64,000 nucleotides of DNA from Tenacibaculum haliotis (GTDB lineage Bacteria > Bacteroidota > Bacteroidia > Flavobacteriales > Flavobacteriaceae): the NCBI RefSeq assembly GCF_025215075.1, contig NZ_JAOBTH010000026.1, positions 268,301 through 332,300 of the forward strand. The letters are read 5' to 3'. A model generated the notes under the pieces. The model did not search any database, was not told where the DNA came from, and saw only the letters and a list, made by a program, of their open reading frames with translations. This document shows, piece after piece, positions 44,964 through 54,368 of this stretch (the first letter of the stretch is position 1; each line of letters begins with the position of its first letter). The position numbers and the translations under genes were made by a program.

Positions 44964-46322
44964 TTAAATAGCACTTATAATATCGTATTTGGTAATTATA
45001 TGATGTTTTTCATTACCTAAATCAACCAATACAGCTTGATTATCTTTTGTTATCAATTTAGAAACCTCATCAATAGAAGCTGTTAATTTTACCACCGGAT
45101 ACATAGCACCCATTACTTCTTTAATTGGTTTATCTGCTATATTTTTATCTGCTATATAACTTCTTAATAAAGCAGATTCATCTACAGAACCTACAAAACC
45201 ATTAACATCTCTTACCGGAATTTGTGAAATTTTAAACTCACGCATTCTTTCAATTGCATGCGACACCAATTCTTCTGTTTGCGCGGTTACTAATGATTTA
45301 TCAACATGTGCCTTTATTAAATCTTCAGCCGTTGTTACTGCTTCTTCTAAGAAACCACGCTCACGCATCCAATCATCATTAAACATTTTTCCTACATACC
45401 TACTTCCATGATCATGAAATAATACAACCACAACATCATCCTTTGTAAAATGTTCTTTTAACTGTAATATTCCTTTTACTGCAGATCCTGCTGAATTACC
45501 AACAAAAATACCTTCTTCTTTTGCTATTTTACGCGTATAAACCGCTGCATCTTTATCGGTTACTTTCGTAAATCCATCAATTAAAGAAAAATCAACATTT
45601 TTAGGTAAAATATCTTCCCCAATTCCTTCTGTGATATATGGGTAAATTTCATTTTCATCAAAAATACCAGTTTCGTGATATTTTTTAAATACAGAACCAT
45701 AAGTATCAATTCCCCAAATTTTAATATTCGGGTTCTTCTCTTTTAAAAATTTTGCTGTTCCCGAAATTGTTCCTCCAGTACCTACTCCTACTACAAAGTG
45801 TGTAATTTTACCCGCTGTTTGTTCCCAAATTTCTGGTCCAGTTTGCTCATAATGTGTTAATGCATTACTAGGATTATCATATTGATTCACATACCACGAG
45901 TTTGGTGTTTCTGCTCCTAAACGCTTAGAAACCGAGTAATATGAACGAGGATCATCTGGTTCTACATTTGTAGGACATACAATAACCTCTGCTCCTACAG
46001 CACGTAAAATATCCATCTTTTCTTTAGATTGCTTGTCAGAAATCACAAAAATACATTTGTAGCCTTTTATAATTGCTGCCAAAGCCAATCCCATACCAGT
46101 ATTTCCAGAAGTTCCTTCAATAATGGTTCCTCCTGGCTGTAAACGACCATCTGCTTCTGCATCTTCAATCATTTTTAACGCCATTCTATCTTTTATAGAG
46201 TTTCCTGGATTAAAGGTTTCTACCTTCGCCAAAACCAAGGCATCAATTTCTTTGGTTACTGAGTTTAACTGAACTAATGGTGTATTACCAATAGTTTCTA
46301 ATATGTTTTTTGCGTATTTCAT
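44964..46322 (-). CDS. Cystathionine beta-synthase / cysteine synthase with CBS domains
   Basis: A 452-residue PLP enzyme. The N-terminal 330 residues are the fold-type II domain: PGNSIKDRMALKMIEDAE with the PLP Lys, GTSGNTGMGLA, and GVGTGGTISGTAKFLKE. The C-terminal part has two CBS motifs (ISQIPVRDVNGFVG, VLVDLGNEKHH). That layout is the CBS class and not CysK/CysM alone. The reaction is condensation of serine (or O-acetylserine) with homocysteine or sulfide. Monocistronic. Confidence 0.9.
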   Translation of the reverse strand: MKYAKNILETIGNTPLVQLNSVTKEIDALVLAKVETFNPGNSIKDRMALKMIEDAEADGRLQPGGTIIEGTSGNTGMGLALAAIIKGYKCIFVISDKQSKEKMDILRAVGAEVIVCPTNVEPDDPRSYYSVSKRLGAETPNSWYVNQYDNPSNALTHYEQTGPEIWEQTAGKITHFVVGVGTGGTISGTAKFLKEKNPNIKIWGIDTYGSVFKKYHETGIFDENEIYPYITEGIGEDILPKNVDFSLIDGFTKVTDKDAAVYTRKIAKEEGIFVGNSAGSAVKGILQLKEHFTKDDVVVVLFHDHGSRYVGKMFNDDWMRERGFLEEAVTTAEDLIKAHVDKSLVTAQTEELVSHAIERMREFKISQIPVRDVNGFVGSVDESALLRSYIADKNIADKPIKEVMGAMYPVVKLTASIDEVSKLITKDNQAVLVDLGNEKHHIITKYDIISAI

Positions 46323-46358
46323 TTCTTAATTTTACAGCTGCAAAGGTAATTTCTTTTT

Positions 46359-46494
46359 GGGCGTTCCACAAGTGTCGTGCTTTCATTACTCGCTTTTTTT
46401 AGTTTTGTTCTCGATACAAATTTGTTCATTCTTCACAAATTAACTCGAACTAAAAATAAAAAAGAGCTCAAACACACCATTCAATCACTAACGC
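46359..46494 (-). repeat. Type-2 dispersed repeat with nested TTCGAGT element, copy B
   Basis: In reverse orientation it matches 59658-59783: GCGTTAGTGATTGAATGG start, then TTTGAGCTC, TTCGAGTTAA (hairpin remnant), then GCGAGTAATGAAAGC and an end at GAACGCCC. Confidence 0.65.
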
Positions 46495-46523
46495 AGCTAA
46501 TTTATTAAGGCTAGTTTATAAAT

Positions 46524-46584
46524 AAGAAATTGTTCTCTATATTTTTTATTTCGCTATGCTCAATAAAAAACACTCGAACTGACA
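46524..46584. repeat. 117-bp hairpin repeat, 3' half copy
   Basis: Matches the right half of the full copy 70 bp away: TTCTC, TTTTTTATTTCGCTATGC and ACTCGAACTGACA, in order. The left half is missing. Confidence 0.7.
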
Positions 46585-46655
46585 TGATTTATTAAAAGCT
46601 ACTACTAATCAAAATAAAAAATCTCATTTTTATAATTAAATTATATTTTATCTGT

Positions 46656-46772
46656 TGTCACTTCGAGTGATTTCGATGTAAGAGAAATTGTATCGAGAAA
46701 TAGTTTCTCTTAAAATAGTTCTCGATACATTTTTTATTTCGCTATGCTCCATAAAAAACACTCGAACTGACA
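46656..46772. repeat. 117-bp dispersed hairpin repeat, copy 2
   Basis: TGTCAcTTCGAGTG and CACTCGAAcTGACA at the ends, TGTATCGAGAA/TTCTCGATACA inside as an exact 11-bp inverted pair, and AGAGAAA/TTTCTCT near the centre. Exactly the same length as 6354-6470. Confidence 0.75.
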
Positions 46773-46804
46773 GTTAAATAATCTATAACTTAATACATAA
46801 GTTT

Positions 46805-46869
46805 AGCCCTGATTGTAGCATTTGTTTGAGCTCCTCGCGGAGAGCGAGTGCGGAAAGCGGGAAATAGCT
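46805..46869 (+). repeat. Short type-2 repeat relative
   Basis: AGCCCTGATTG start, TTTGTTTGAGCTC, GAGCGAGTGCGGAAAGCGGG end. Same order of landmarks as the 59658-59783 repeat but without the middle part, and it is much more GC-rich than the surroundings. Confidence 0.55.
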
Positions 46870-46915
46870 TCTAAAAAAAATGTTAGAAATAAATACGACG
46901 TTTTAAAAATTGTAC

Positions 46916-48151
46916 TTAGGCAAACTTTATCGATTTTGAAGGCTGTATTTTTGTGATAATATAAGATGGAATTATCAGCATTAAAAAACACAATAACAGC
47001 GTACCTATATTTAATAAAACTACCGCTAAAGGATTAATATGAACTGGTACTGTTGCTACTGAATATGTTGCTGGATTTAAGCTTATAACCTCAAAATACT
47101 GCTGAATTAACAGGATTGAAATCCCTATTAAATTTCCCCAAAACAATCCTTTTAAAATTAAATAAGAGGCATTGTATAAGAATATTTTTTGAATACTCCA
47201 ATTAACACTTCCCAATGCTTTTAAAACACCTACCATTTGCACTCTCTCAAGTATTAAAACCAACAAGGCTGTGATCATATTAATACCTGCTATTAAAATC
47301 ATGATACCGATAATAAACCATACATTATTGTCAAAAAGTTTTATCCATTCGAAAATTAGCGGATAATTTTCAATAATTGTATTACTATTTAACGTTGCTC
47401 CAATGGTGCTATAAATTTCGTTTCCTTTTTCAGTTAATTGCTCAAAATCATCAATTAAAACTTCAAATCCGCCAATTTGAGTATCATTCCATCTATTAAT
47501 TTGACGTACTTCTCTAATATCACCAATTAACATTGTTTTATCAAACTGCTCAAAACCGGTATTATAAATACCTACAATAATCGGTTTTCGCATTTTATAT
47601 TTCAATCTACTTTTTTCTGCGCTAAATAAAGTTTGAATCGTATCATTTAATTTAAAATGTAATCGATTTGCAATAGATTCTGATATTAATATTTCTTTAT
47701 TTCTATTTTGGTTAAAGTCTGGTAATCGCCCTTGGGTTAAATATTCTTTAAAAAATGAAAAATCATAATCTGAAGAAACGCCTTTAAAAACAATGGCTTC
47801 AAAATCGGTTGGAGTTCTGATAACTCCACCAACGTTCGCAAAAACCTGTACGTTTTTAATACCTGTAATATTTTTAAATTCTGGATAAAAATCTTGATTT
47901 TTACTTATAGGAACCGTAGAAATATCTGAATTATTAGTGTCGTAATTCACGATTTGAATATGACCTTTAAAACCTGTCATTTTATCGCTAATTTTTTTTT
48001 GAAAACCAGCTGCTATCGATACTGCTATTAGCATAATAGCAATACCTAAAGTAATAGCAATCGTAGCAATTTTAATAATTGGCGATGAAATATTACTTTG
48101 ATACTCTTTACCTGTAATAATTCGTTTGGCTATAAATAATTCGAAATTCAA
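46916..48151 (-). CDS. FtsX-like ABC transporter permease (LolC/E-type)
   Basis: A 411-residue inner-membrane permease. First helix near 25-50 (IKIATIAITLGIAIMLIAVSIAAGFQKKI), then a large periplasmic MacB-PCD-like domain (GHIQIVNYD...), and three helices after residue 275 in the FtsX layout (ITALLVLILERVQMVGVLKALGSV). LolC/E proteins extract lipoproteins for the outer membrane. No ATPase gene is adjacent. Start is TTG 48151, giving MNFELFIAKRII, the usual N-terminus. Upstream repeats sit in its 3' region. Confidence 0.85.
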   Translation of the reverse strand: MNFELFIAKRIITGKEYQSNISSPIIKIATIAITLGIAIMLIAVSIAAGFQKKISDKMTGFKGHIQIVNYDTNNSDISTVPISKNQDFYPEFKNITGIKNVQVFANVGGVIRTPTDFEAIVFKGVSSDYDFSFFKEYLTQGRLPDFNQNRNKEILISESIANRLHFKLNDTIQTLFSAEKSRLKYKMRKPIIVGIYNTGFEQFDKTMLIGDIREVRQINRWNDTQIGGFEVLIDDFEQLTEKGNEIYSTIGATLNSNTIIENYPLIFEWIKLFDNNVWFIIGIMILIAGINMITALLVLILERVQMVGVLKALGSVNWSIQKIFLYNASYLILKGLFWGNLIGISILLIQQYFEVISLNPATYSVATVPVHINPLAVVLLNIGTLLLCFLMLIIPSYIITKIQPSKSIKFA

Positions 48152-48288
48152 AAGTTATCATTTTTACAAATTCAAAAGTAATTAATTATAACTTAACTGA
48201 TATTATGAAACACCTGATTTTAAATTATCTCCTCTTTTTCTTATAATAAGATTTTTAATGTTAATTTTATATTTTAATATTCTTTTAG

Positions 48289-49578
48289 ATGAAAAACAAT
48301 TTTAGTTACCTTATTTTATTTTTATGCGCTGTTAATTTTTTATTTGTAGCATGTGCTAAACAACAAAAACATACTATTAAAAAAACAGCTACAGTTAATG
48401 AAGTAGTTAAAAATTTAAAAATTAGTGCTGATAGAACTGGTTTATACCTCTCTAAATTAAAAGGCAAAAATGTTGCTATTGTAGCTAATCAAACTTCAGT
48501 ATTAAGTATTTTACAAAGAGCAGAAGTGGCACCGAATGTGATGGGAAGTAAATTAGTACAACATCATTTGGTAGATTATTTACATACCTATAATAACATC
48601 AACATAAAAAAAGTATTTGCTCCCGAACATGGTTTTCGTGGTAAAGCAGACGCTGGTGAAACTGTGATTGATGGTATTGATAAAAAAACACAATTGCCAA
48701 TTATTTCGCTCTACGGAAAGAACAAAAAACCTTCGTCTGAGCAATTAAAAAATATTGATGTAGTAGTTTTTGATATTCAAGATGTTGGTGCTCGTTTTTA
48801 CACGTATATATCTTCGCTACATTACGTTATGGAAGCTTGTGCTGAACAAGGCATTGAAGTTATTTTACTCGACAGACCAAACCCGAATGGACACTATATA
48901 GACGGCCCTGTATTAGAAACTGCTCATAAAAGTTTTGTAGGAATGCATCCTGTTCCTGTTGTATATGGAATGACTATTGGCGAATACGGACAAATGATTA
49001 ATGGTGAGAAATGGTTAAAAAACGGAATTCAATGTGATTTGACTGTTATTCCTTTAGAAAATTACACTCATAATACGCAATATAACTTACCTATAAAACC
49101 ATCGCCAAATTTACCGAACGATAAAAGTATAAACTTATACCCGAGTTTGTGTTTTTTTGAAGGAACAAATGTTTCTGTAGGTCGTGGTACTGAAATGCAG
49201 TTTCAAATTGTTGGTTCGCCTTTATTCTCTTTAAAAAATGATTTTTCATTTACTCCAAATCCAAATTTTGGAAGCAAATATCCGAAGCATAAAAACAAGG
49301 CTTGTTTTGGTTATAACCTAACAGAAAACGAACATTTAAATACACTAAACTTAAATTGGTTGCTTACTTTTTATAAAGACTATAGTAGTTTTAAAAACGC
49401 ACAAGGATATCCGTATAAAGAATCTTTTTTTAATGCTTTTTTTACAAAATTAGCGGGAACAGAAAAATTACAACAGCAAATTAAACAAGGATTTACCGAA
49501 GAAGAAATTAAAGCGACTTGGAAAAATGATTTAGATAATTTTAAAGTAATTAGAGCAAAATATTTAATTTACAAATAA
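48289..49578 (+). CDS. DUF1343 protein, probable exo-beta-N-acetylmuramidase (NamZ-like)
   Basis: A 429-residue lipoprotein (LFVACAKQQ, Cys near 22). The DUF1343 domain covers most of the rest: NVAIVANQTSVL, PEHGFRGKADAGE, YTYISSLHYVMEAC, DRPNPNGHYIDGP, FEGTNVSVGRGTEMQFQIVG. NamZ of Bacillus showed that DUF1343 proteins cleave terminal MurNAc from peptidoglycan fragments, so cell-wall recycling is the best guess. Length fits. Confidence 0.88.
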   Translation: MKNNFSYLILFLCAVNFLFVACAKQQKHTIKKTATVNEVVKNLKISADRTGLYLSKLKGKNVAIVANQTSVLSILQRAEVAPNVMGSKLVQHHLVDYLHTYNNINIKKVFAPEHGFRGKADAGETVIDGIDKKTQLPIISLYGKNKKPSSEQLKNIDVVVFDIQDVGARFYTYISSLHYVMEACAEQGIEVILLDRPNPNGHYIDGPVLETAHKSFVGMHPVPVVYGMTIGEYGQMINGEKWLKNGIQCDLTVIPLENYTHNTQYNLPIKPSPNLPNDKSINLYPSLCFFEGTNVSVGRGTEMQFQIVGSPLFSLKNDFSFTPNPNFGSKYPKHKNKACFGYNLTENEHLNTLNLNWLLTFYKDYSSFKNAQGYPYKESFFNAFFTKLAGTEKLQQQIKQGFTEEEIKATWKNDLDNFKVIRAKYLIYK

Positions 49579-49588
49579 GTATTAGTCT

Positions 49589-50254
49589 TTAAAAAACTTG
49601 ATAAAGTGTTGTTACAATAATTCCTTTACCATCGTTTAAACTAGTAGCTACTAATTGTTTTTCGCTTTTTACTTTAAAATTGAATGGTGATGCTAAGAGG
49701 TTTAATCCGCTTTGTTTTTTTAATCGAATTCCTTGTCCTGAAATAATATCTTTATTAGGTATAAAATCTCCAACTGGTAAATGTTCTGTTAAAATAACAT
49801 ATTTAAAACGGACTAATTTACTCACTATACTTGCTACTTCTGCATTTGATAAATGTTGTAGTACCTGTCTTATTAAAACACAATCTGCCTCGGGCAAATC
49901 GTCTTCAGCAATATCTAAACAATGAAATGCTAAATTAGTTGCCGTAAACTTTTCTTTATTATGCTCTATAAGAGCTGCTACAATATCTACACCTATATAT
50001 TTTTGGGTATGCATTACCAATTGTGAACCAATATTAAAATCACCACAACCTAAATCACAGACCGATAACGAGCTTTTAAATGATGTTAAAAATGAAGTTA
50101 CAGCGGCTATGTAGGGATTTACAATTTCTGGTTGATGAGATCCTAAGCCTGAATAAAAATCAGCATTATTATCGCCCCAAAGTTTCATAGCATATACTTG
50201 TTCCATAGCATCTTTTGTAGGCCAAGGTGTTTTTTGTACTTTTTCTAATTTCAT
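49589..50254 (-). CDS. SAM-dependent methyltransferase, class I
   Basis: A 221-residue methyltransferase. The SAM motif is SVCDLGCGDFNIGSQL (residues about 65-80), motif II is YIGVDIV, and DCVLIRQVLQHLSNAEVASIV is the catalytic-core region. The N-terminus is PWPTKDAMEQVYAMKLWG with a conserved Trp. It is 8 bp from recG on the same strand. Substrate unknown. Confidence 0.85.
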   Translation of the reverse strand: MKLEKVQKTPWPTKDAMEQVYAMKLWGDNNADFYSGLGSHQPEIVNPYIAAVTSFLTSFKSSLSVCDLGCGDFNIGSQLVMHTQKYIGVDIVAALIEHNKEKFTATNLAFHCLDIAEDDLPEADCVLIRQVLQHLSNAEVASIVSKLVRFKYVILTEHLPVGDFIPNKDIISGQGIRLKKQSGLNLLASPFNFKVKSEKQLVATSLNDGKGIIVTTLYQVF

Positions 50255-50262
50255 TTTAAAAC

Positions 50263-52791
50263 CTAACTAATATTACTCCAAAGTCCGCTTGTTTTTTGTA
50301 TTTGACTATATACTTTTAATAAACTAGCATTTTGGGGTTTAGTAATAGTTGCATCTTCTTCTAAAACACGAATAGCTGTTTGTCGTGCTTTGTGCAAAAT
50401 AGCTCCGTCTTTTACAACATCTGCAATTTTAAGGTTTAATACACCGCTTTGTTGTGTACCCATAATATTACCGGGACCACGGAGTTTTAAATCTACCTCT
50501 GCAATTTTAAACCCGTCAGTAGTTTCAACCATCGTTTGTAAACGTGTTTTACTATCTGAAGATAATTTAAAACTCGATAATAAAATACAATAACTCTGCT
50601 CTGCTCCACGTCCTACTCTACCTCGTAGCTGATGTAATTGACTTAACCCAAAACGTTCTGCACTTTCAATAACCATTACAGACGCATTTGGTACATTTAC
50701 ACCAACTTCAATTACCGTAGTTGCAACCATTATTTGAGTTTCTCCTTTTACAAAACGATTCATTTCATATTCTTTATACGCAGGCTTCATTTGCCCATGC
50801 ACAATACTAATTTGATATTTTGGAGACGGAAAATCACGAACAATACTCTCATAACCATCCATTAAATCTTTGTAATCCATTGCTTCAGATTCTTGAATTA
50901 AAGGATAAACCACGTAAGCTTGACGCCCTTTATTTATTTCATCTTTTAAAAACTTAAAAACACTTAAACGGTTGCTATCATAACGATGCACTGTTTTAAT
51001 TTCTTTACGCCCAGGAGGCAATTCATCAATTACCGAAATATCTAAATCTCCATAAACCGACATTGCTAATGTTCTCGGAATTGGTGTTGCGGTCATTACC
51101 AATACATGCGGTGGCACAGATTTATCAACTCTTACCGAAGGAAGGTTATTTAAACTAGTTTCTAGTTTTGATATAACGCTTTCTAAATCTTCTGTAATTT
51201 CTTTTTCACTTAATCGAATAATCTGATACCCAAAATCATTTAAAATTGTGGTTCTTAAGTTAACTGCTGCTATTTGTTCGGGTGTAACATGGTATTTTCC
51301 ATCAACCTCTACAATTAATTTCTTCTCTAAACAGATAAAATCGACCATAAACTCATCAATAATATAATATCTTCTGAATTTAAAAGTGGTTTTTTTAGTG
51401 CTTAAAACTTCCCACAAAACTCTTTCTTCTTTGGTTGTTTTATTTTTACGTTTTAACGCTATTTCTTTTAATAATTTATATTCCGATGGATGTGTTTCTA
51501 GATATTTTTCACGAACAGCCTTCCCTTTTTCTTCAGAAATTGCAGTTACCGGATTTTTCTCCCATAATTTTGATCTTTGTGCTACTCCAAAACGATGTTG
51601 CTCATCAATAATTGAAATTCCTAAATTCTTAAACTGTACTTTATCTTCTAAAATGGCATGCGTTCCTATTAAAATATGCACAGATCCGTTTTCTAGACCA
51701 GTGTGAATTTCACGACGCTTTTTTATTTTACTAGACCCTGTAAGTAATTCAACTTTTATTGTTGTTCCTTCTAAAAGCTCTACGATTCCGTGATAGTGTT
51801 GGGTTGCCAAAATTTCGGTCGGTGCCATTATTGTTGCTTGATAGCCGTTATCAATTGCAATTAACATAGTTAATAAAGCTACAATTGTTTTACCAGAACC
51901 AACATCACCTTGCAATAAACGATTCATGTGCGCACCAGAACCAATGTCTTTTCTTATTTCTTTTAAAACTCTTTTCTGAGCATTGGTTAATTCAAAAGGT
52001 AAATTATTTTTATAAAAATTAGTAAACTGTTCTCCTACTTTCTCAAAAATATAGCCTTTAATTTTTGATTTTCGGATGAGTTTTTTTTGAAGTAATTGTA
52101 ATTGAATAAAAAATAATTCTTCAAACTTTAAGCGATATTGAGCCTTTGCCAATAATTCTTGACTTTTAGGAAAGTGGATATTTAACAAAGAGTCTTTTTT
52201 TCCTAATAACTGATTTTCATCAATTAAATACGTTGGTAACGACTCTTCTATTTGTCCGAATGCTTGCTGAAATAAATTCTGAATAAAACCTCTTAAAACT
52301 TTATTACTAATTCCTTTATTACTTAATTTTTCTGTGGATGGATATACAGGCTGCATAGACGTTTGCAACTTACTTTTATACTCTTTTACCGTTTCCATTT
52401 CTGGATGCGGCATGTTTGCAACATTATTATACCAATTTAATTTTCCGTAAATCACATACGGAACATCCGTTTTTAAACTATCCTTTATCCATTTTGCGCC
52501 TTTAAACCAAACTAAATCTAACGAACCCGTAGCGTCAGAAAATGTTGCCACTAACCTACTGCCTCTTTTTTGCTGCACTTCTTTAACACTCGTTATCTTA
52601 CCAACCACCTGAACCTCAGCAGTATTTTGCGACAATTCTTTTATGGTATAAAACTGAGTTTTATCAATATAGCGAAACGGAAAAAGGTACAATAAGTCAT
52701 TGCACGTTCTTACACCTAACTCGGTAAACAACAATTCTGCTCGAGCAACACTAACGCCTTTTATGTATGTTACAGGATGATTTAAATTCAT
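50263..52791 (-). CDS. recG: ATP-dependent DNA helicase RecG with in-frame DUF559 endonuclease insertion
   Basis: RecG reverses stalled forks and branch-migrates Holliday junctions. Wedge domain at residues 60-140, Walker A GDVGSGKT near 294, motif II IIDEQHRFGVAQRS near 398, motif III TATPIPRTLAM near 565, motif VI HQLRGRVGRG near 720. Residues 414-558 (51118-51552) are a complete DUF559 domain, a Vsr/PD-(D/E)xK-like nuclease: FKFRRYYIIDEFMVDFICLEK and LIVEVDGKYH carry its catalytic residues. RecG proteins without it run straight from LWEKN to VPPHVLVMTATP and are about 700 long, so the insertion is 145 residues. The frame is intact and no stop is present. Confidence 0.92.
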   Translation of the reverse strand: MNLNHPVTYIKGVSVARAELLFTELGVRTCNDLLYLFPFRYIDKTQFYTIKELSQNTAEVQVVGKITSVKEVQQKRGSRLVATFSDATGSLDLVWFKGAKWIKDSLKTDVPYVIYGKLNWYNNVANMPHPEMETVKEYKSKLQTSMQPVYPSTEKLSNKGISNKVLRGFIQNLFQQAFGQIEESLPTYLIDENQLLGKKDSLLNIHFPKSQELLAKAQYRLKFEELFFIQLQLLQKKLIRKSKIKGYIFEKVGEQFTNFYKNNLPFELTNAQKRVLKEIRKDIGSGAHMNRLLQGDVGSGKTIVALLTMLIAIDNGYQATIMAPTEILATQHYHGIVELLEGTTIKVELLTGSSKIKKRREIHTGLENGSVHILIGTHAILEDKVQFKNLGISIIDEQHRFGVAQRSKLWEKNPVTAISEEKGKAVREKYLETHPSEYKLLKEIALKRKNKTTKEERVLWEVLSTKKTTFKFRRYYIIDEFMVDFICLEKKLIVEVDGKYHVTPEQIAAVNLRTTILNDFGYQIIRLSEKEITEDLESVISKLETSLNNLPSVRVDKSVPPHVLVMTATPIPRTLAMSVYGDLDISVIDELPPGRKEIKTVHRYDSNRLSVFKFLKDEINKGRQAYVVYPLIQESEAMDYKDLMDGYESIVRDFPSPKYQISIVHGQMKPAYKEYEMNRFVKGETQIMVATTVIEVGVNVPNASVMVIESAERFGLSQLHQLRGRVGRGAEQSYCILLSSFKLSSDSKTRLQTMVETTDGFKIAEVDLKLRGPGNIMGTQQSGVLNLKIADVVKDGAILHKARQTAIRVLEEDATITKPQNASLLKVYSQIQKTSGLWSNIS
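51118..51552 (-). mobile_element. In-frame DUF559 endonuclease domain inserted in recG
   Basis: A 435-bp coding insert, exactly 145 codons, at a gap between helicase motifs II and III. It has a PD-(D/E)xK-type nuclease core (VDF, EVDG, then HVTPEQIAAVNLR and a DYG-like GYQIIRLSEKEI), flanking linkers rich in Lys/Glu, and no intein splice signals (no N-terminal Cys/Ser or C-terminal HN pair). Free-standing DUF559 proteins and similar inserts in other genes are known to me from Bacteroidetes. Confidence 0.6.
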
Positions 52792-52826
52792 TAAATACGA
52801 AAATACAAAAAGACATTAAAATCAAC

Positions 52827-52834
52827 TATCTTTG
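52827..52834 (+). promoter_or_regulatory. -7 box of the RsmB-like gene
   Basis: TATCTTTG, an exact TAnnTTTG match, 18 bp before the ATG. Confidence 0.5.
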
Positions 52835-52852
52835 CACTCTTAAATTCACCAA

Positions 52853-54064
52853 ATGAGATTACATAGAAATTTAGTTTACGCAGTAATAGATAGTTTACGT
52901 GACGTTTTTAACGACGACGTATATGCTGACAAAGCTGTTGAAAAGGCATTAAAAAGAGATAAAAGATGGGGCGCACGAGATAGAAAATTTGTTGCTGAAA
53001 CTATTTATGATATCGTACGTTGGAAACGTTTATACGGTGAAATTGCCGATGTAAAAACTCCATATTCTAGACCCGATTTATGGCGTTTACTAGTGGTTTG
53101 GTGTGTGTTAAGAGGTATTAAATTACCAGATTGGAATCAGATTGAAGAAACACCAACCAGAAGAATTAAAGGTCGTTTTGATGAGCTTTCACAAACTAGA
53201 AAATACAGAGAATCTATTCCTGATTGGATAGACGAATTAGGTGTTAAAGAATTAGGTGAAGATATTTGGACAAAAGAAATGGCTGCTTTAAATAAACGAG
53301 CAGATGTTATTTTACGTACAAATACTTTAAATGTTACAAAAGAGCACTTACAAAAGGATTTAAAACAAGAGGGTATTGAAACCGAATTTATTAATGGCTG
53401 TGATGATGCTTTGCGTTTAGTAGAACGTGCCAATGTTTTTAAAACAGAAGCTTTTCATAAAGGTTTCTTTGAAGTACAAGATGCTTCATCTCAATTAGTA
53501 GCTGCTTATTTAGATGTTGAACCAGGTATGAAAGTAATTGATACTTGTGCTGGTGCTGGTGGTAAAACTTTACATTTAGCTGCTTTAATGAAAAATAAAG
53601 GGCAAATTGTTGCCATGGATATTTACGAAAGTAAATTGAAAAAATTAAAAGTTAGAGCCCGTAGAAATGGTATTAGTAATATCGATTTAAAAGTAATCGA
53701 TTCTACCAAAGTCATTAAAAAACTATATGGTAAAGCTGATAGAGTTTTAATTGATGCTCCTTGTTCTGGTTTAGGTGTATTACGTAGAAATCCTGATAGT
53801 AAGTGGAAACTACAACCTGAATTTATAGATAATATCAAAGAAATTCAGCAAGATGTTTTGCAACGATATTCTAGAATGGTAAAACCTGGCGGTAAATTAG
53901 TATATGCCACTTGTTCTGTATTACCATCTGAAAACCAAGATCAAGTAAAAATATTTTTAGCTTCTGAAGATGGTAAAGATTTTACCCTTGTAAAAGACAA
54001 TAAAGTATTGGCTCATAAATTTGGTTTTGACGGATTTTACATGGCGCAATTAGTTAGAAAATAA
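52853..54064 (+). CDS. RsmB/NOP-family tRNA/rRNA cytosine-C5 methyltransferase
   Basis: A 403-residue RNA methyltransferase. The N-terminal RNA-binding domain (residues 1-180) is NusB-like in the first part; the SAM domain has VIDTCAGAGGKTLHLA, DAPCSGLGVLRRNPD (nucleophile Cys) and YATCSVLPSENQDQV (second Cys). Both catalytic Cys are intact. The family includes RsmB (16S C967) and others; target position in this organism is not fixed. Monocistronic with a terminator 53 bp downstream. Confidence 0.9.
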   Translation: MRLHRNLVYAVIDSLRDVFNDDVYADKAVEKALKRDKRWGARDRKFVAETIYDIVRWKRLYGEIADVKTPYSRPDLWRLLVVWCVLRGIKLPDWNQIEETPTRRIKGRFDELSQTRKYRESIPDWIDELGVKELGEDIWTKEMAALNKRADVILRTNTLNVTKEHLQKDLKQEGIETEFINGCDDALRLVERANVFKTEAFHKGFFEVQDASSQLVAAYLDVEPGMKVIDTCAGAGGKTLHLAALMKNKGQIVAMDIYESKLKKLKVRARRNGISNIDLKVIDSTKVIKKLYGKADRVLIDAPCSGLGVLRRNPDSKWKLQPEFIDNIKEIQQDVLQRYSRMVKPGGKLVYATCSVLPSENQDQVKIFLASEDGKDFTLVKDNKVLAHKFGFDGFYMAQLVRK

Positions 54065-54368
54065 CATTTCAAGATCATTTCTATTTTATTTTAAAATAAT
54101 GATTTTTATAAAATTCAAAAGGCTCGTGATTTAAAATCACGAGCCTTTTTCAATCAACTATTAAAAACTAATTAATTACTAAAACAAACTTGTTAAGTAA
54201 TTACACTTATATGACGGTACAGTTCTTACATCGTTACACAGAAACTTTACTTTAACACTTTTTTAAGATTACTTTTTTTTACTAAAAACAACACTCACTA
54301 CTTTTATAAATTTTTATATACAATCGTTTATACTTATTTTAGAGGCAACTAACTAAAATTTTAAACTT
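54065..54368. other. 304-bp intergenic region
   Basis: It contains the rsmB-like terminator (54117-54150), then a dyad TAATTACT/AGTAATTA at 54173-54203 with an inner AACAA/TTGTT pair, and AT-rich sequence before the next gene. No ORF or RNA gene seen. Confidence 0.7.
54117..54150. terminator. Terminator of the RsmB-like gene
   Basis: AAAAGGCTCGTGATT with its complement, 15-bp stem, A and T runs on the flanks. Confidence 0.85.

Larger units (their letters stand above)
46323..46915. other. 593-bp intergenic region filled with dispersed repeats
   Basis: No gene. It holds, in order, a type-2 repeat (46359-46494), a half copy of the 117-bp hairpin (46524-46584), a full 117-bp copy (46656-46772) and a short type-2 relative (46805-46869). 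The flanks belong to the minus-strand FtsX gene (3' side) and the CBS gene promoter. Confidence 0.8.

Noticed and set aside
46803..46991. 62-residue ORF across the repeat region and the end of the FtsX gene
   Set aside because: It runs on the minus strand through the short repeat and overlaps the permease coding region in another frame, with low-complexity translation; no support as a gene.
50263..52791. Intein in RecG
   Set aside because: The insertion has no Cys/Ser at its N-terminal junction, no HN and Cys/Ser/Thr at the C-terminal one, and no Hint-domain blocks. It is a DUF559 nuclease domain with linkers.
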